Counted from the stretch's first letter, positions 26,215 through 37,014 are shown. The stretch is DNA of 41,796 bases from Pinguiococcus pyrenoidosus (GCA_019677205.1 JAAMXY010004268.1:1-41796), one strand, 5' to 3'. The notes: generated by a model not told the origin, from the letters alone. Numbers and translations: made by a program.

Positions 26215-28019
26215 ATGTTCCGCCAGCTCGCTTCCAGAGTCGCTCGCCGCGGCGCGGCCCCCAACGGTCGAACGATGGCCACCGTTCAGGCGGTGAAAGC
26301 GCGGGAGATTATCGGTACGACATCTGGATCCAATTCGTTTGGCGCGGCAGCGCCGTAACTTTCTGGCCATTTGGGCGCTAAAACCTCTTCTGTACTTGTA
26401 GACTCGCGCGGGAACCCCACTGTGGAAGTGGACGTCACCACTGAGGATGGAATGTTCCGCGCGTCGGTCCCCTCCGGCGCCTCCACGGGCATCTACGAGG
26501 CCGTGGAGCTTCGCGACGGCGGCAAGCGGTACACTTTGCCCTCTGCTGGGTGTGGGTGCTCCCTTGCTAATGAGGCTGATGCTCAGGTACCTCGGCAAGG
26601 GCGTCACGAAGGCTGTACAGAGCGTCAACACGGAGATCCAGGACGCTCTCCTCGGTACGAAGCCTTCGGCAAGCTTCCAAAGCTCTTGTTTTCAAGCGGC
26701 CTTACCCTCTCGTTGCGGCGCATGTTAGGCAAGGACCCCACGCAGCAGGCGGAGCTGGATGACATCATGATCAGTCTGGACGGCACCGAGAACAAGGCGC
26801 GCCTTGGCGCCAACGCCATCCTCGGCGCTTCGCTCGCGCTGTCCAAGGCCGGTGCGGCTGCGAAGGGCGTGCCTCTGTACCAGCACTTTGCCGACCTTGC
26901 GGGCAACTCCAGCCTCATGCTCCCCGTGCCCTCCTTCAACGTCATCAACGGCGGTTCGCACGCGGGAAACAAGCTCGCCTTCCAGGAGTTCATGATCCTC
27001 CCGACCGGAGCCAAGTCGTTCTCCGAGGCCATGCAGATGGGCTGCGAAGTCTACCACACGCTCAAGGGTGTCATCAAGGCCAAGTACGGCCAGGATGCGA
27101 CCAACGTGGGCGATGAAGGAGGATTCGCGCCCGGCATCCAGTCCAACATAGAGGTATCCTTNNNNNNNNNNNNCCCCCCCCCCCCCCCCAGCCTCTTGCA
27201 AGCCAGCCAGCCCGAGCATCCCGCCGCAGAGCCAGCCTTGGTCTCTTACTTGTTGTGCTTCACAGGGCGTGGATCTGCTCATGGAGTCCATCTCGAAGGC
27301 CGGGTACTCAGGCCTTGTGGAGATCGGCATGGACGTGGCCTCGTCGGAGTTCCTAACGAAGGACGGGCGCTACGACTTGGACTTCAAGACCCAGCCGAAC
27401 GATGGCGCCGAGGTCATCACCGGCGAGCAGCTCGGCGAGCTGTACAAGGACCTGTGCAGCCAGTTCCCAATCGTGTCGATCGAGGACCCCTTTGATCAGG
27501 ATGACTGGGACAACTACGTCCCGTTCACGGAGGCCATTGGCAGCAAGGTCCAGGTCGTCGGCGATGATCTCCTCGTGACCAACGTGAAGAGGATCCAAGG
27601 TGCGGAGCATCTACGTAGCGCGGAGATTGTGTCCTTCCCCCTGTCTTTCTTTCTCTTGACCTCAGCTATGACTCACATGCCCATACCTTCTTTTGCCAGA
27701 GGCTGCTGATAAGAAGGCGTGCAACGCTCTGCTGCTGAAGGTGAACCAGATCGGGTCCGTGAGCGAGTCCATCAACGCGGTGAAGATGTCGAAGCAGAAC
27801 GGCTGGGGCGTCATGACGAGCCACCGCTCCGGCGAGACGGAGGACAACTACATTGCTGATCTCGCCGTTGGTCTCTGCACGGGCCAGATCAAGACCGGTG
27901 CTCCCTGCCGATCGGAGCGTCTCGCCAAGCTCAACCAGCTGCTGCGCATCGAGGAGGAGCTGGGCAGCGCCGCAGAATACGCTGGAAAGGACTTCCGTGC
28001 GCCCAAGTGGATGGCCTAA
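26215..28019 (+). CDS. ENO: Enolase with N-terminal mitochondrial-type extension
   Basis: Enolase converts 2-phosphoglycerate to phosphoenolpyruvate. Six exons, 26215-26314, 26402-26528, 26587-26654, 26729-27153, 27266-27599 and 27700-28019, give 457 residues with all phases consistent. The canonical start [25 protein letters not shown] is preceded by about 20 residues, [20 protein letters not shown], which is basic, hydroxylated and acid-free, a typical mitochondrial presequence. Family blocks follow: [63 protein letters not shown] (catalytic Glu), [10 protein letters not shown] (metal ligands), [14 protein letters not shown] (catalytic Lys) and [21 protein letters not shown]. Translation could also begin at the inner Met to give a cytosolic form. 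Intron 4 contains an assembly gap and poly-C. Introns range from 58 to 112 nt. Confidence 0.95.
27162..27189. other. Assembly gap (12 N) plus poly-C
   Basis: Twelve N at 27162-27173 are followed directly by a run of C. The gap lies wholly inside enolase intron 4, so the protein is unaffected, but the intron's true length (about 112 nt as given) is unknown. Confidence 0.98.
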
Positions 28020-28433
28020 GACTCGAGTTGAGCCCGAGCGGAGTAACCGGTGGCTTTCCGCAGCGCTCTAACGTGCCGGCTGCAGCAACTTGGGCAGTCC
28101 TGTTGGGTGCGCATCGGAAGTTCCCAGCAGCGGAGCAAATCATTCCAATCAGTTGATCGTTTTCGTCTTTTGCCTTCTTATCGATCATATTCTTGTTGTT
28201 GTTGGTGTTGTTGTTGTTGTTGTCGTTGTTGTCGCTCTTGTTTGTCTTGCTGCTGCCTTCTCTCTTCCTGGGTCTTCTTAGTTACACCAACCTGTTCACA
28301 AAATACAGTTGAGCGCTGCTTCCTGCGACATTTTGATTGCGTGAGGGCTACGCATTAAGGAGGGAAGCCTGCAACGCGTGGACTTCGCATCGCAGGCCAT
28401 GCCAAGGCTGATCCAGCTTTGCGTGGCGACGAG
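28020..28433. other. Convergent spacer enolase / LarC with (TTG)n repeat
   Basis: This 414-bp tail-to-tail spacer carries a TTG/GTT microsatellite at about 28192-28243, near the 3' ends of both genes. Nothing else is recognised; minus-strand short frames are chance. Confidence 0.55.
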
Positions 28434-30595
28434 CTATTTGATGTCTTCCATAGAAGCCTGCAGCTCTCCCGTGGCCCGATTGCCTTGCGCGCGATAGTGC
28501 ATCTCCGCAATTCGTTCCGCCTCGGCACAGAGGCTCTTAATGCTGGAGCCAGGATGCTCCGAAACGAGTCTTTTGCACGCATCGAGCTCAGCGTGATACT
28601 TGAAGGCCTTCCCGTCCAGGAAACCGACCTTCACCCGCACTTGTCCAAGTGACGTCTCCGCAACGTAAAACTCCCTGAAGAGGATTTGGGCGTTCCCTCC
28701 CTAGTGTCAGGTCAAGCGTGTAGACGGACTTCTACATGGAAGACGTGGATTCCGCGCACCTGCGCAGCGCTGATCGTCGGACCGGTGTGGATCGGACGCC
28801 AAACGTTGTGGTTCTCGTGAGCAGCCAGCGTTCCCAGAAGTTCGTCTTCTCATGGCGACACAGGATGTACAGCGTGGTCCCGACCCTCCCTTTCTTCATA
28901 TGCGTTGACACGATCCACGCGTCCGCGGCACCGTCCTCAAGAGCTAGATCTCGCACGGCGGCAATCTGCTCGGCCGTCATGTCGTCAATGTTGCAGCAGA
29001 CTTCCGAGAGCATTTTCACGTCGACGTCCGTGGACGTAACCAGTCCTTCAGCTGCTTCTGTCTGATCGGGGGGCCGCGTTGCTGCTTGTGTTGGAGGAGC
29101 TAAGGAAGTAGACGAGATGGATGTGAACGGATCCCGGAGCTCGCCGACCGTCACCCGAACGAGGTTTGGATGCTTGGGAAACTCTTTCGTTCCGGCGCCG
29201 CAGCCGACCGCAAGCGGTACAAAGCCGGGCGGCGGGGGACCAAACGAGGACACCAAGGCCCGGAGCAGCGCTGCGCCAGTCGGTGTAACCTGTGAATACG
29301 TCCATGCTCAGTACCAACGGAGCAACATGCCCTTCGACATCGATTTCTGTACGCACCAGCTCGCCCGGTGCTTCGGGCGGCGCCGCACAGGTTGGCACAT
29401 TCTGCAGGAGGCGCAAGGTCGCAGGGGCAGGCACGGGTAGCTTGCCGTGCGAAGTCCACACGGTCCCGGCGCCAAACGGAATCGGGGATGCGAAAACGGT
29501 GTCGACACCGAGCAGGTGCAAGGCAAGCACCGAACCGACCGTGTCGACGATGCTGTCGACCGCTCCAACTTCGTGAAAGTGGACGTTCTCAACGGTGCTA
29601 CCGTGCGTCTTCGCCTCGGCCTCCGCAAGGACGTGAAAGGCGCGGATGCTCTTTTCTTTCACCCACGGCGGCAGCGTGTCTGCCCGTTGGATCATCGAGC
29701 GGATCGTGTAGAAATTTCTTGATCGATGATCGTGCTCATGTCGATGATCATGGCCGTCGGCGTGTCCATGATCATGACCGTGTCCGTGTCCATGTCCATG
29801 ATCACGGCCGTGTCCGTGTCCATGTCCATGATCATGACCGTGTCCATGTCCGTGCCCATGGCCGTGCCCGTGCCCATGTCCATGTCCGTGCCCATGGTCA
29901 TGACCGTGTGCATCTTCTGCGTCAACTTTGGTCTCGTGCGCGTCTTCCTTTCGGTCTCCAGGCGCGGTGACTTCATTCTCTACATCCTGCATTTGAGCCT
30001 GACTTTTCTCATGAGTACCCTCTTGGCCGTGATTGTGACTGTGCTCATGTGGTTGCTGCTGCTTTGCGACATGCTCATGCTCATGCTCATGCTCGTGTTT
30101 ATGTCCATGTCCATGTCCATGTCCATGTCCATGTCCATGTCCATGTCCATGTCCATGTCCATGCCCGTGCTCATGCCCGTGCCCGTGCTCATGCCCGTGT
30201 CCATGCCCGTGCCCGTGCTCATGTCCGTGTCCATGTCCATGGCCATGCTCATGCTCCTCTTCCTTTCCATCAGCCAGCCCTGCCTCCGGCGTCGCGCTGC
30301 TTCCGCCACGTACGTCCCCGACGGGCTCGGCCTTGCTGGCCTCTGCAGCTCTTGCCGGCACCGGCGCCGCCTCGTGCTGGAACGTGGAGTCCACATGCAC
30401 CTTCAGCGCCGCAATGGCGCCCGGGCCCTTCCAAACGCGCTCGCAAGTCAGTCCCCACTCGCCTTCCATGTCCGTCAGGCCTGCCAGCCCGGCTTGGATC
30501 GCCTCCAGCTCCGCCCCTGCGTCGATCAGTGCGCCCAGCAGCATGTCCCCCGCAATGCCACTAAAACAGTCGAGGAAGGCCACCTTGCTAGGCAT
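28434..30595 (-). CDS. larC: LarC-like nickel-pincer cofactor synthesis protein, His-rich
   Basis: Bacterial LarC is the CTP-dependent cyclometallase that inserts nickel into the pyridinium nucleotide cofactor of lactate racemase (LarA) and related enzymes. Exons 30595-29357, 29289-28760 and 28674-28434 give 669 residues with matching phases. The start is family-typical: [27 protein letters not shown]. Later come [53 protein letters not shown], then across intron 1 [40 protein letters not shown] and TTTFGVR, and across intron 2 the terminal [21 protein letters not shown]. Between residues about 110 and 292 is a huge His-Gly/His-Glu/His-Asp repeat with roughly 80 His; bacterial LarC has a much shorter His-rich loop at a similar place. 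The frame is open 55 codons upstream, but the family start is this Met. No larA, larB or larE is in the window. Confidence 0.9.
29735..30250. repeat. Hexanucleotide repeat blocks coding poly(His-Gly)
   Basis: Two blocks (about 29735-29910 and 30065-30250) of imperfect CATGTC/CATGGC/CGTGTC/CGTGCC-type hexamers on the plus strand encode alternating His-Gly, His-Glu and His-Asp on the minus strand. They are separated by about 150 bp of ordinary, Gln/Glu-rich coding sequence. The plus-strand MSMSMS and HVHVHV frames are shadows. Confidence 0.9.
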
Positions 30596-30960
30596 GGTGG
30601 CGCCGCGAGTGTGGCGCCCGGCGGCGTCGCGGGACAGAGTCTCGTGTCTGTCCGGTGGCCGGCTGCAGGAGGAGCGTTTCGATCCTGCGTGTTTTTCAAT
30701 GTCCGTCTGTCCTCCGCACCTCGAACGATGAACATAACGACAAAGCGCCGAAGCTCTCAATCAAAGTGGGCGTTCCGTCTGTCCCACAGCAGGCTACTGA
30801 TGCTAATCCATGGCCGAGTAATGATCACAACGCCAATCTCGGCGCAGAGCGCCGCGGTAGTCCTTCTCTCGCACCATTTTCTGCATGGAAACCCCTCCAG
30901 GTCCTGCATAGAAAGCCAGTGGCCCGAGACTGGGTTGGAAGAAGTGGGCCTGGGCTCCCA
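30596..30960. promoter_or_regulatory. Divergent spacer LarC / coiled-coil gene
   Basis: This 365-bp head-to-head spacer should hold both promoters. Open frames from both genes extend into it without homology support. No named element is recognised. Confidence 0.4.
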
Positions 30961-32616
30961 ATGACCAGCCACCCGCTTCGAACCCGCGGTTTGCTGGAGT
31001 CCGCAGTGGCAGAAGTGGACATCCACGCCACTTTGGCTGCGTTTTACGTCACTGTGAACCCCGAGAAGCTGCAGAATCTACCTACAATCCTGAGAAACTT
31101 CGCGGGCAACGAAGCCGCGCTGCTGCGGGAGCTGCAGAGCCTGTACAGCATCGGAATAGCGGCGTTCTTGGTGCCGAAAAGAGCCCCTCCGTCGGCGACG
31201 TTCGTCGCTGTCCGCGACGAACTGCGCTCTTTGGAGCTGGAAGATGCCGAGAACGACGAGAATGACAGCTCGGAGCCAGGCAGAGTCTCTGACGAGGGGT
31301 GCGAGACGCTTGTTGCCAGAGCCAAAGCACTTGAACGCCGGCTGGATGACGAGCGCAGGAAGGTGGCCAGTGAAAGAGCCGCCGTAGCGGCTGCTGCCGA
31401 GGAGAACGCGCAGCTCAAAGAGAGTGTTTTGAGGCTGAGAGAGAGGGAGGCGCAGCTCGTGAGCGAACGAGAAGCCATGGAGAGGCAGATGGCGGAGCTG
31501 CGGCACGACGCGGCTTCGAGCTCCAGAGAGCTGACGGATATCGGTGAGGACTCGCCTTCCCCCCCTTCTTTTCATTTCCGTTCAGATGGAACGATATTGT
31601 CTCACGGCCGTGCAACGCCCTTCCAGTCCACTCTGAGCAGATGCTGCGGCGGATCTTTGCGCAAAGGATGCTGGGACGGCCGGTCGCAAGCGCGGACAAA
31701 GGGGCTGAGGAGGTTGAGGACACGCCAAGCGGTCGGCAAGGGGCGGCCGAGTCGCTACGGATAGCGCTGGCTGCGAGCGAGCAGAGCAACGGTAGACTGA
31801 GACGGGAACTGCGGGCCGTCGAGGCGCAGCGCGAGCAGGAGGCGAAAGCAGCGGAGGATCTGAGAGAAGAACTGGGCCAACGGCACAGGGACTGGGAAGA
31901 CGCGAAGACGCAGATCGGGTCGCTTCGTGGAGAGCTGCTGCGCATGCGCATGGAGCGCGACGTGGCTCATGCCGCGCAGCGGCGTGATGAGAGCATCGGC
32001 AAGGAAGCGAGGCAAAGCATAGAGGAGCTTCGCGGGCGGATTGGCCTCCTCGAAGCGACAATTGTAGATATGCACAAGGTCCACACACGGCTGTCTTTGG
32101 ACGTGGAGCATGCTGCCGATGAGAGATATGCGATGGCGCTGGAAGAAGTGCGCCACGCCTTCGAGAGCCTCGACGGCCTCCTCAAGCCCGAAATCTCGGC
32201 AAAGTATGAGCGCCTGGTGCAGCAGACGCGCGAACTTGAGAAAGAGCTGCGGTCCGAAAAGCGAAAGTCCGTGGCAAAGGTAGGGCACCTTATCGAATGG
32301 GTCATCTTCCGTGGACGCTTTCAGGTTCACGCAGTTTCCGCTGATCCGCACCCTGCTTCGCTTTCCAAAGGATGAGGCCATTCAGTCTCTAAAGAACGAA
32401 CTGATCCGAGCGGCTGAGAGGATTGTGGCCTTGGCGGAGACGGACAGCGCCATCTCGGACAAGCTCGCACAGCACAATGCAGCGTCGCCAAGGGCGGTCG
32501 ACGAACCGGCTTCCACGGAGATGGGTCTCAATGGAAAAATGGTCGGGCAGGCGCCGGGCCTCGCACATGCGGTAGCTTCTTCAGGTGTCCAGGCAACAGC
32601 AGATGATGGCATATAA
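30961..32616 (+). CDS. Coiled-coil protein of unknown function
   Basis: I do not recognise a named family. Modelled exons 30961-31543, 31627-32279 and 32335-32616 give 505 residues with consistent phases. The N-terminal 60 residues contain LAAFYVTVNPEKLQNLPTILRNFAGNEAALLRELQSLYSIG, resembling the F-Y-x-x-x-N-P-x-K-L ... L-L-x-K-Y helical module seen in many protist and algal proteins. Residues about 100-400 are an extended coiled coil of Glu, Arg, Ala and Leu heptads (ALERRLDDERRKVASERAAVAAAAEENAQLKESVLRLREREAQL). The C-terminus is Ala- and Gly-rich. A scaffold or cytoskeletal role is conceivable but not shown. Intron 2's acceptor (GCAG before 32335) was chosen over an earlier CAG because it keeps a long open frame. 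Its stop is 10 bp from the stop of the convergent methyltransferase-like gene. Confidence 0.78.
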
Positions 32617-32626
32617 GAAGTCGGCA

Positions 32627-33756
32627 TCATGCAGAACCCTTTGCGTCCGATGTGCTCGCTTCCATCGCCTGCCGCTTCCGCCGCATCCTCTTACGCTGGC
32701 GTGGATTTGGCCGCTTCCTGTTCAAATTCACCACGCCGTGCTGATGAAGCTCGGCGGTGCTTCTAAGGATCCGGACGCCGCGCGTACGCGGCCGTGCCGC
32801 GTTCTGCTTTTGCTTTCCCGCCCGCGGCGGCGGATGGTCCGACTGGTCCGACTGGCCGCCATTGAGCGACTCCCCGCTTCTCTCTGCGTCGTGAGACGAA
32901 GACCGAAAGTGCTCGACCACTTCAGCGAAGACTTCCTCGGTTTGCGTCCCTGCGCCGACGATCCAAAGCGACTCGAAGGGCGGACTGTCGTGGCCTTTGC
33001 CGGTGGGATGGTCGAAGTGATACGGCTCGTCCGGCACGATGAAGAACGGCTGCACATCTGGTCGCAGCTGCGCGATCTCCTGGCGGAACCACTCTCGCAG
33101 AGTGACGTACGTGGGCAACAGCAAGAAGAACGGCTTGCAGCGGCGCTTCTTCCGCTGACGCTTCCTGTTTCTGCCATTGAGCGCGCGTGGATAGCATCGC
33201 AACGCATACCGCAAAATCTTCTCCTACACGCCACAGACACAGAAGAGAGAAGAGAGAAGAGGAGAAGAAGAAAGAGGAAACAAAGCACAAGTGCTGGTGA
33301 GTCATCTCTTCCGGCGTTGGACCTTTCACCACTTCACATCGAAGTCTTTGGCTCCAACCATCAACGAAACCCTGAAAACCCAGGAAAAGTACCGAGGACT
33401 TCAGCACCGCAGAAGCTTCGCAGAGCGCCCACCTTGTGATCTCCAGAGTACGGTGGATTCGTCAGCAGAACGTCATGCTTCGGTACAGTGTCCGCTTTGA
33501 CGTCTGCGTAGAAGTCGCGATTTTCATGCCGAAAGTGCTGCTTTGAGAGGCCCAAAGACTCCAAATACGCCGCGATCTCTCCGCCGCAGAAGTATGGATC
33601 GTACACCACCGGACCGGCGCGTGCGCGCACGCTCTCCAGCGCGGGCCAGACGTCGCGAAGCGCTTCTAAAGACGTGGCGAAGTGGTCTCCAAACTCCGTC
33701 TCAAAGTCATGGGCACTCTCGGAGCGCCGGCGCTTCTTTCCCGCGCTTTTCTGCAT
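32627..33756 (-). CDS. Putative SAM-dependent methyltransferase-like protein (NPPY motif)
   Basis: Exons 33756-33433 and 33223-32627 flank a 209-nt intron and give 306 residues. Exon 1 has PVVYDPYFCGGEIAAYLESLGL, FRHENRDFYADV and VLLTNPPYSGDHK; NPPY is the catalytic motif of many amino-methyltransferases acting on N6-adenine, glutamine or rRNA bases. Exon 2 continues EKILRYALRC, then RCKPFFLLLPTYVTLREWF, FFIVPDEPYHFDHPTGKGHDSPPFESLWIVG, matching an uncharacterised eukaryotic family in which a putative methyltransferase fold is followed by a conserved F-x-x-V-P region. I cannot assign a substrate; the upstream SAM-binding glycine loop is not obvious, so activity is an inference. The C-terminus is Arg/Lys-rich, suggesting a nuclear or RNA-bound protein. 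The intron contains a long purine-rich tract. Confidence 0.8.
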
Positions 33757-33952
33757 TTGAACCCTCTCACCGCTGCACTCTCTATGTCTCCATCGTGAAG
33801 CTGTGGCAGCGGAACGAAGGAAAATGGCCCTTCTTCACCAAACTGTTCGGTTTGGTGCCGTTTGAACACTGCAGTTTGGCGGAGTCTCCCCGTTTGTGTT
33901 ATTCGCGCAAACAACAGCTGCAAGAAGCCGCTCTTGGCACGAAACGCCGCAG
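33757..33952. promoter_or_regulatory. 196-bp bidirectional promoter, methyltransferase-like / DEAH helicase
   Basis: Divergent start codons at 33756 and 33953 leave 196 bp for both promoters. A plus-strand CCAAACTGTTCGGTTTGG palindrome (CCAAACTG / CGGTTTGG, about 33837-33854) lies in it. Confidence 0.5.
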
Positions 33953-36660
33953 ATGTCGCGAAAGAAAGGGCGTCGCGGCCGCGAAAAAGCGCAGCCATCC
34001 TCGACGTTGCCTATTCTCGCGCAACGTAGCGCAGTGCTGGACGCGCTGCGGCGCAACGACACTCTACTGGTGGTTGGAGAGACGGGCAGCGGGAAATCCA
34101 CGCAACTTCCGCGTCTTCTACGGTATGACGCCGGAATTTGGCCGAAGAAGGGCTCGTGGCAGCTGGTGGTGACTCAGCCACGACGCGTGGCGGCTGCGAG
34201 CGTCGCCAGACGAGTGGCTGAGGAGCTTCGAGTGCCTTTGGGGCAGAAGATCGGCTACCGCGTGCGTTTTGTGGACGAAACCAGCCGCGCAACGCAGCTG
34301 CTGTACGTCACAGATGGCGTGCTACTTCGCGAGGCCTCAGGAGACCCCCTGTTATCCAACTACGCGGCCGTCGTACTGGATGAAGCGCATGAGAGGTCAC
34401 TACAGACCGATATTCTGCTCGGACTCGTGAAAGCTGCGCAGCGCCGGAGGCGCAGCGGAGACACTGGCCTCCCACCACTGCGCGTCGTGGTCATGTCGGC
34501 CACTCTGAAGGCAGAGGTCTTTCAGGAATACTTTCCCGGGGCGGGACTGCTCCGAATTCCCGGCCGGACCTTCCGCGTCGACGTGCGCTACCTCGCGACT
34601 GCCACGGAGGACTACGTGGCAGCGGCGGCGGCGGCGTGCTTGCAGCTGCACTCGGACCTGGGAGACCAAGCGGGGGATCTTCTGGTGTTTTTGCCGGGGC
34701 AGGATGACATAGAAGCGTGCACGGCGGCGTTGAGAGAGGCGTGCGACGCGGAGAGAGAGCGGCGACGGACGGCGCAGCAGCTGGAAGCGGCGGAGGCTGC
34801 GGATGCGAGCGATCAAGGGGAGGAGGATGAGGGTGAGGATGGTACCGCCTTCCTCAATCCGCACCAGCACCTCCTGGTCTCTGGGCACGCGAAGCGCCTG
34901 CTGGTGTGCCATCTCTACGCCGCGCTAGGACCAGAGAGCCAAGCAGCCGCCTTTGCCGCTGCGCCGCCGAACGCGCGCAAGGTGGTCCTCGCGACGAACA
35001 TCGCCGAGACGAGCGTCACCATCCCCGGCATCAAAGCGGTGGTGGACGGCGGCCTCGGGAAGGTCCGGCGATACCACGCGGCCACGGGAGTGGACTCGCT
35101 GGGCGTCGAGCCCATCTCCCAAGCGGCGGCGGAGCAGCGGCGCGGCCGCGCCGGGCGGACGGAGGATGGGATGTGCCTGCGGCTGTACCCCGAGGCCACG
35201 TTCCGCAAGCTGAGGCCGACGGACACGCCCGAGGTTCAGAGGTGTAATCTGAGTGCGGTGGTGCTTCTGCTGCTCTCCATGGGAATCGAAGAGCCGCAGA
35301 ACTTCGACTTCATCTCGAAGCCGAAAGCCAGGGCGCTCCTGCGAGCCTTGGCGGAGATTCATGCGCTCGGCGCCGTGGACGATGATATGAAGCTGACGCT
35401 CAAGGGAGAGATCATGGCCAAGCTCCCCGTCGATCCGAAGTTTGCCAATCTCATCCTCTGCAGCAGCAAGCACGGCTGCACCGCCGAGGTGCTGACGCTG
35501 GTGGCGATGGCTTCCGCGATGGACTCCGGCAACGTGTACATGCATCCGCCGTCGAAGCAGAAGCGAAGGGAGGCGGAGAGGGCGCACGCGCAGTTTCACC
35601 GATACGAAGGCGACGTGTGCACATACATCCACATCTTCAAGTCGTATGCCGCCGCGGCAAGCGGAACCGACCTTGAATCCATCTTCGCGACAGATGCCGC
35701 CGGCCAGTTGATGGCCAAGAGCGTCCACCTGGATGACGACCTGGAAGGCAACGACGAGGTCGCATCGCAGCGCCGGTCAGGCTCGGAAGCCGACTTCCGC
35801 CGCCGCGGGCGACGGTGGTGCCGGGAGAGCTACCTCAACTACCGGGTTCTCGAAAAGGCGCACGACATCCGCGGCCAGCTCGCGAGAATCTGCACCCGCA
35901 TCCGCGACAAAGCTCCAAGAGGTAGCGGGTTGGATGACGCGCCCAAGGAGCAGTGGCAGCTCGAGGTCTCCGAAAGCTGCGGGGATGGAGTGGACGCACT
36001 GCTGCGGTGCTTAGCCGAGGGCCTTTTCACCAACGTCGCGATCTGCGTCTCCTCCCTTGGCGGTGCGCGCGCCGCTTACCGTTGCTACAAGGTTGGGCGC
36101 CAGCTGAGCCTTCGCGTGGACGCGGCTGCCGACGACGACGCGGAGCCTAGCGAGCACGCACAGCAGGAGGCCTTCCTGCATCCCAGCTCGCTTGTCCGCA
36201 GAAGGAAGACCGCTCCCAATGCGGTGGTCTTCCTGGAGATGCTGGTCACGTCGAAGAAGTACCTGCGGGCCGTGACGCCGATTGAGAAGTCCTGGCTCCC
36301 CAGTCTGCTGCCGCGCTACTTCCGGGCGGTCGAGGCCGACAAGGCCAGCCAAAGGACGTTGGGATCGAAACCTGAGGAGGCAACGAACGACACCAGCCCC
36401 GCGGCGCCAGCTGGTGCGGAGGCTGCGCAACCTGCGGCGGAGAAAACCGGCCGGAAGAGCAGTAAGAAATCAAAGCAGCAGGCCGGCAAGCGCAGGAGGG
36501 TAAGTGCAGGGGAGCAGACGACGTTGCTGCGAGCAGAGAAAAAAGAAAATGGAAACGCTTTTGCCTGACGACGTGACCGTGGTTCTCGCAGGTGCAAATC
36601 AACTCCCGCGGCGTCAGCAATTCCTTCATGGATCGATTGAAGCAGCGCAAGACGAGGTAG
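33953..36660 (+). CDS. DEAH-box RNA helicase
   Basis: DEAH helicases translocate along RNA with NTP hydrolysis, in splicing or ribosome assembly. Exons 33953-36499 and 36592-36660 flank a 92-nt GTAAGT to CGCAG intron and give 871 residues. Motifs in order are VVGETGSGKSTQLP (I), TQPRRVAAASVA (Ia), YVTDGVLLRE (Ib), VLDEAHERSLQTD (II, DEAH), VVMSATL (III), DLLVFLPGQDDIEA (IV), VLATNIAETSVTIPGI (V) and QRRGRAGRT (VI). A winged-helix/ratchet (HA2) and an OB-fold region follow, ending in MLVTSKKYLRAVTPIEKSWL. An acidic insert sits between motifs IV and V. The short second exon, ending NSFMDRLKQRKTR, is supported by the conserved-looking basic tail. It has no long N-terminal RS or zinc domain, so it resembles DHX33/DHX40-type helicases more than Prp2/16/22; the exact orthologue is undecided. 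Confidence 0.92.
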
Positions 36661-37014
36661 AAATCCAAAATCGTTGAAGTGACAGTGTATCACTAAGCTT
36701 TGTCTACCAACTTTCCGGGGGAAGGTGAGCTACACCAATCGACTCTCACGATCAATGAGTACCACATCTGAACTGGAACAAAAACCTCAAGGAATGAAAG
36801 CACACATACACGATAGGTGGAAGTGAAACTCCACATACATTGCGACATGCTACGGGATTCTCCTCCTTCACAAAAATAACAGCGACGGCTACAAGGAACT
36901 ATGTCCTCCGACCCAAAACGCCCACGCTGCGCACTGAAAGTCCCTTCTTGTCTGCATGTGCTGGGGTGATCAACATCGGTCGAAGTCGGCAAGGAGTCAG
37001 GTCGACGGCTGGTT
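36661..37014. other. Convergent spacer, helicase / ankyrin protein
   Basis: This 354-bp tail-to-tail segment is moderately AT-rich compared with its neighbours and should contain both 3' UTRs. No gene is seen. Confidence 0.45.

Noticed and set aside
29735-30250. CRISPR-like regular repeats
   Set aside because: There are no unique spacers of constant size; the array is a coding hexanucleotide repeat.
28434-30595. LarC as bacterial contamination or recent transfer
   Set aside because: Two well-phased introns and intact eukaryotic neighbours on both sides argue for a resident nuclear gene. An older transfer is still possible.
29726-30964. 412-residue plus frame rich in Met-Ser
   Set aside because: It is the complementary reading of the LarC His-repeat; repeats keep all frames open.
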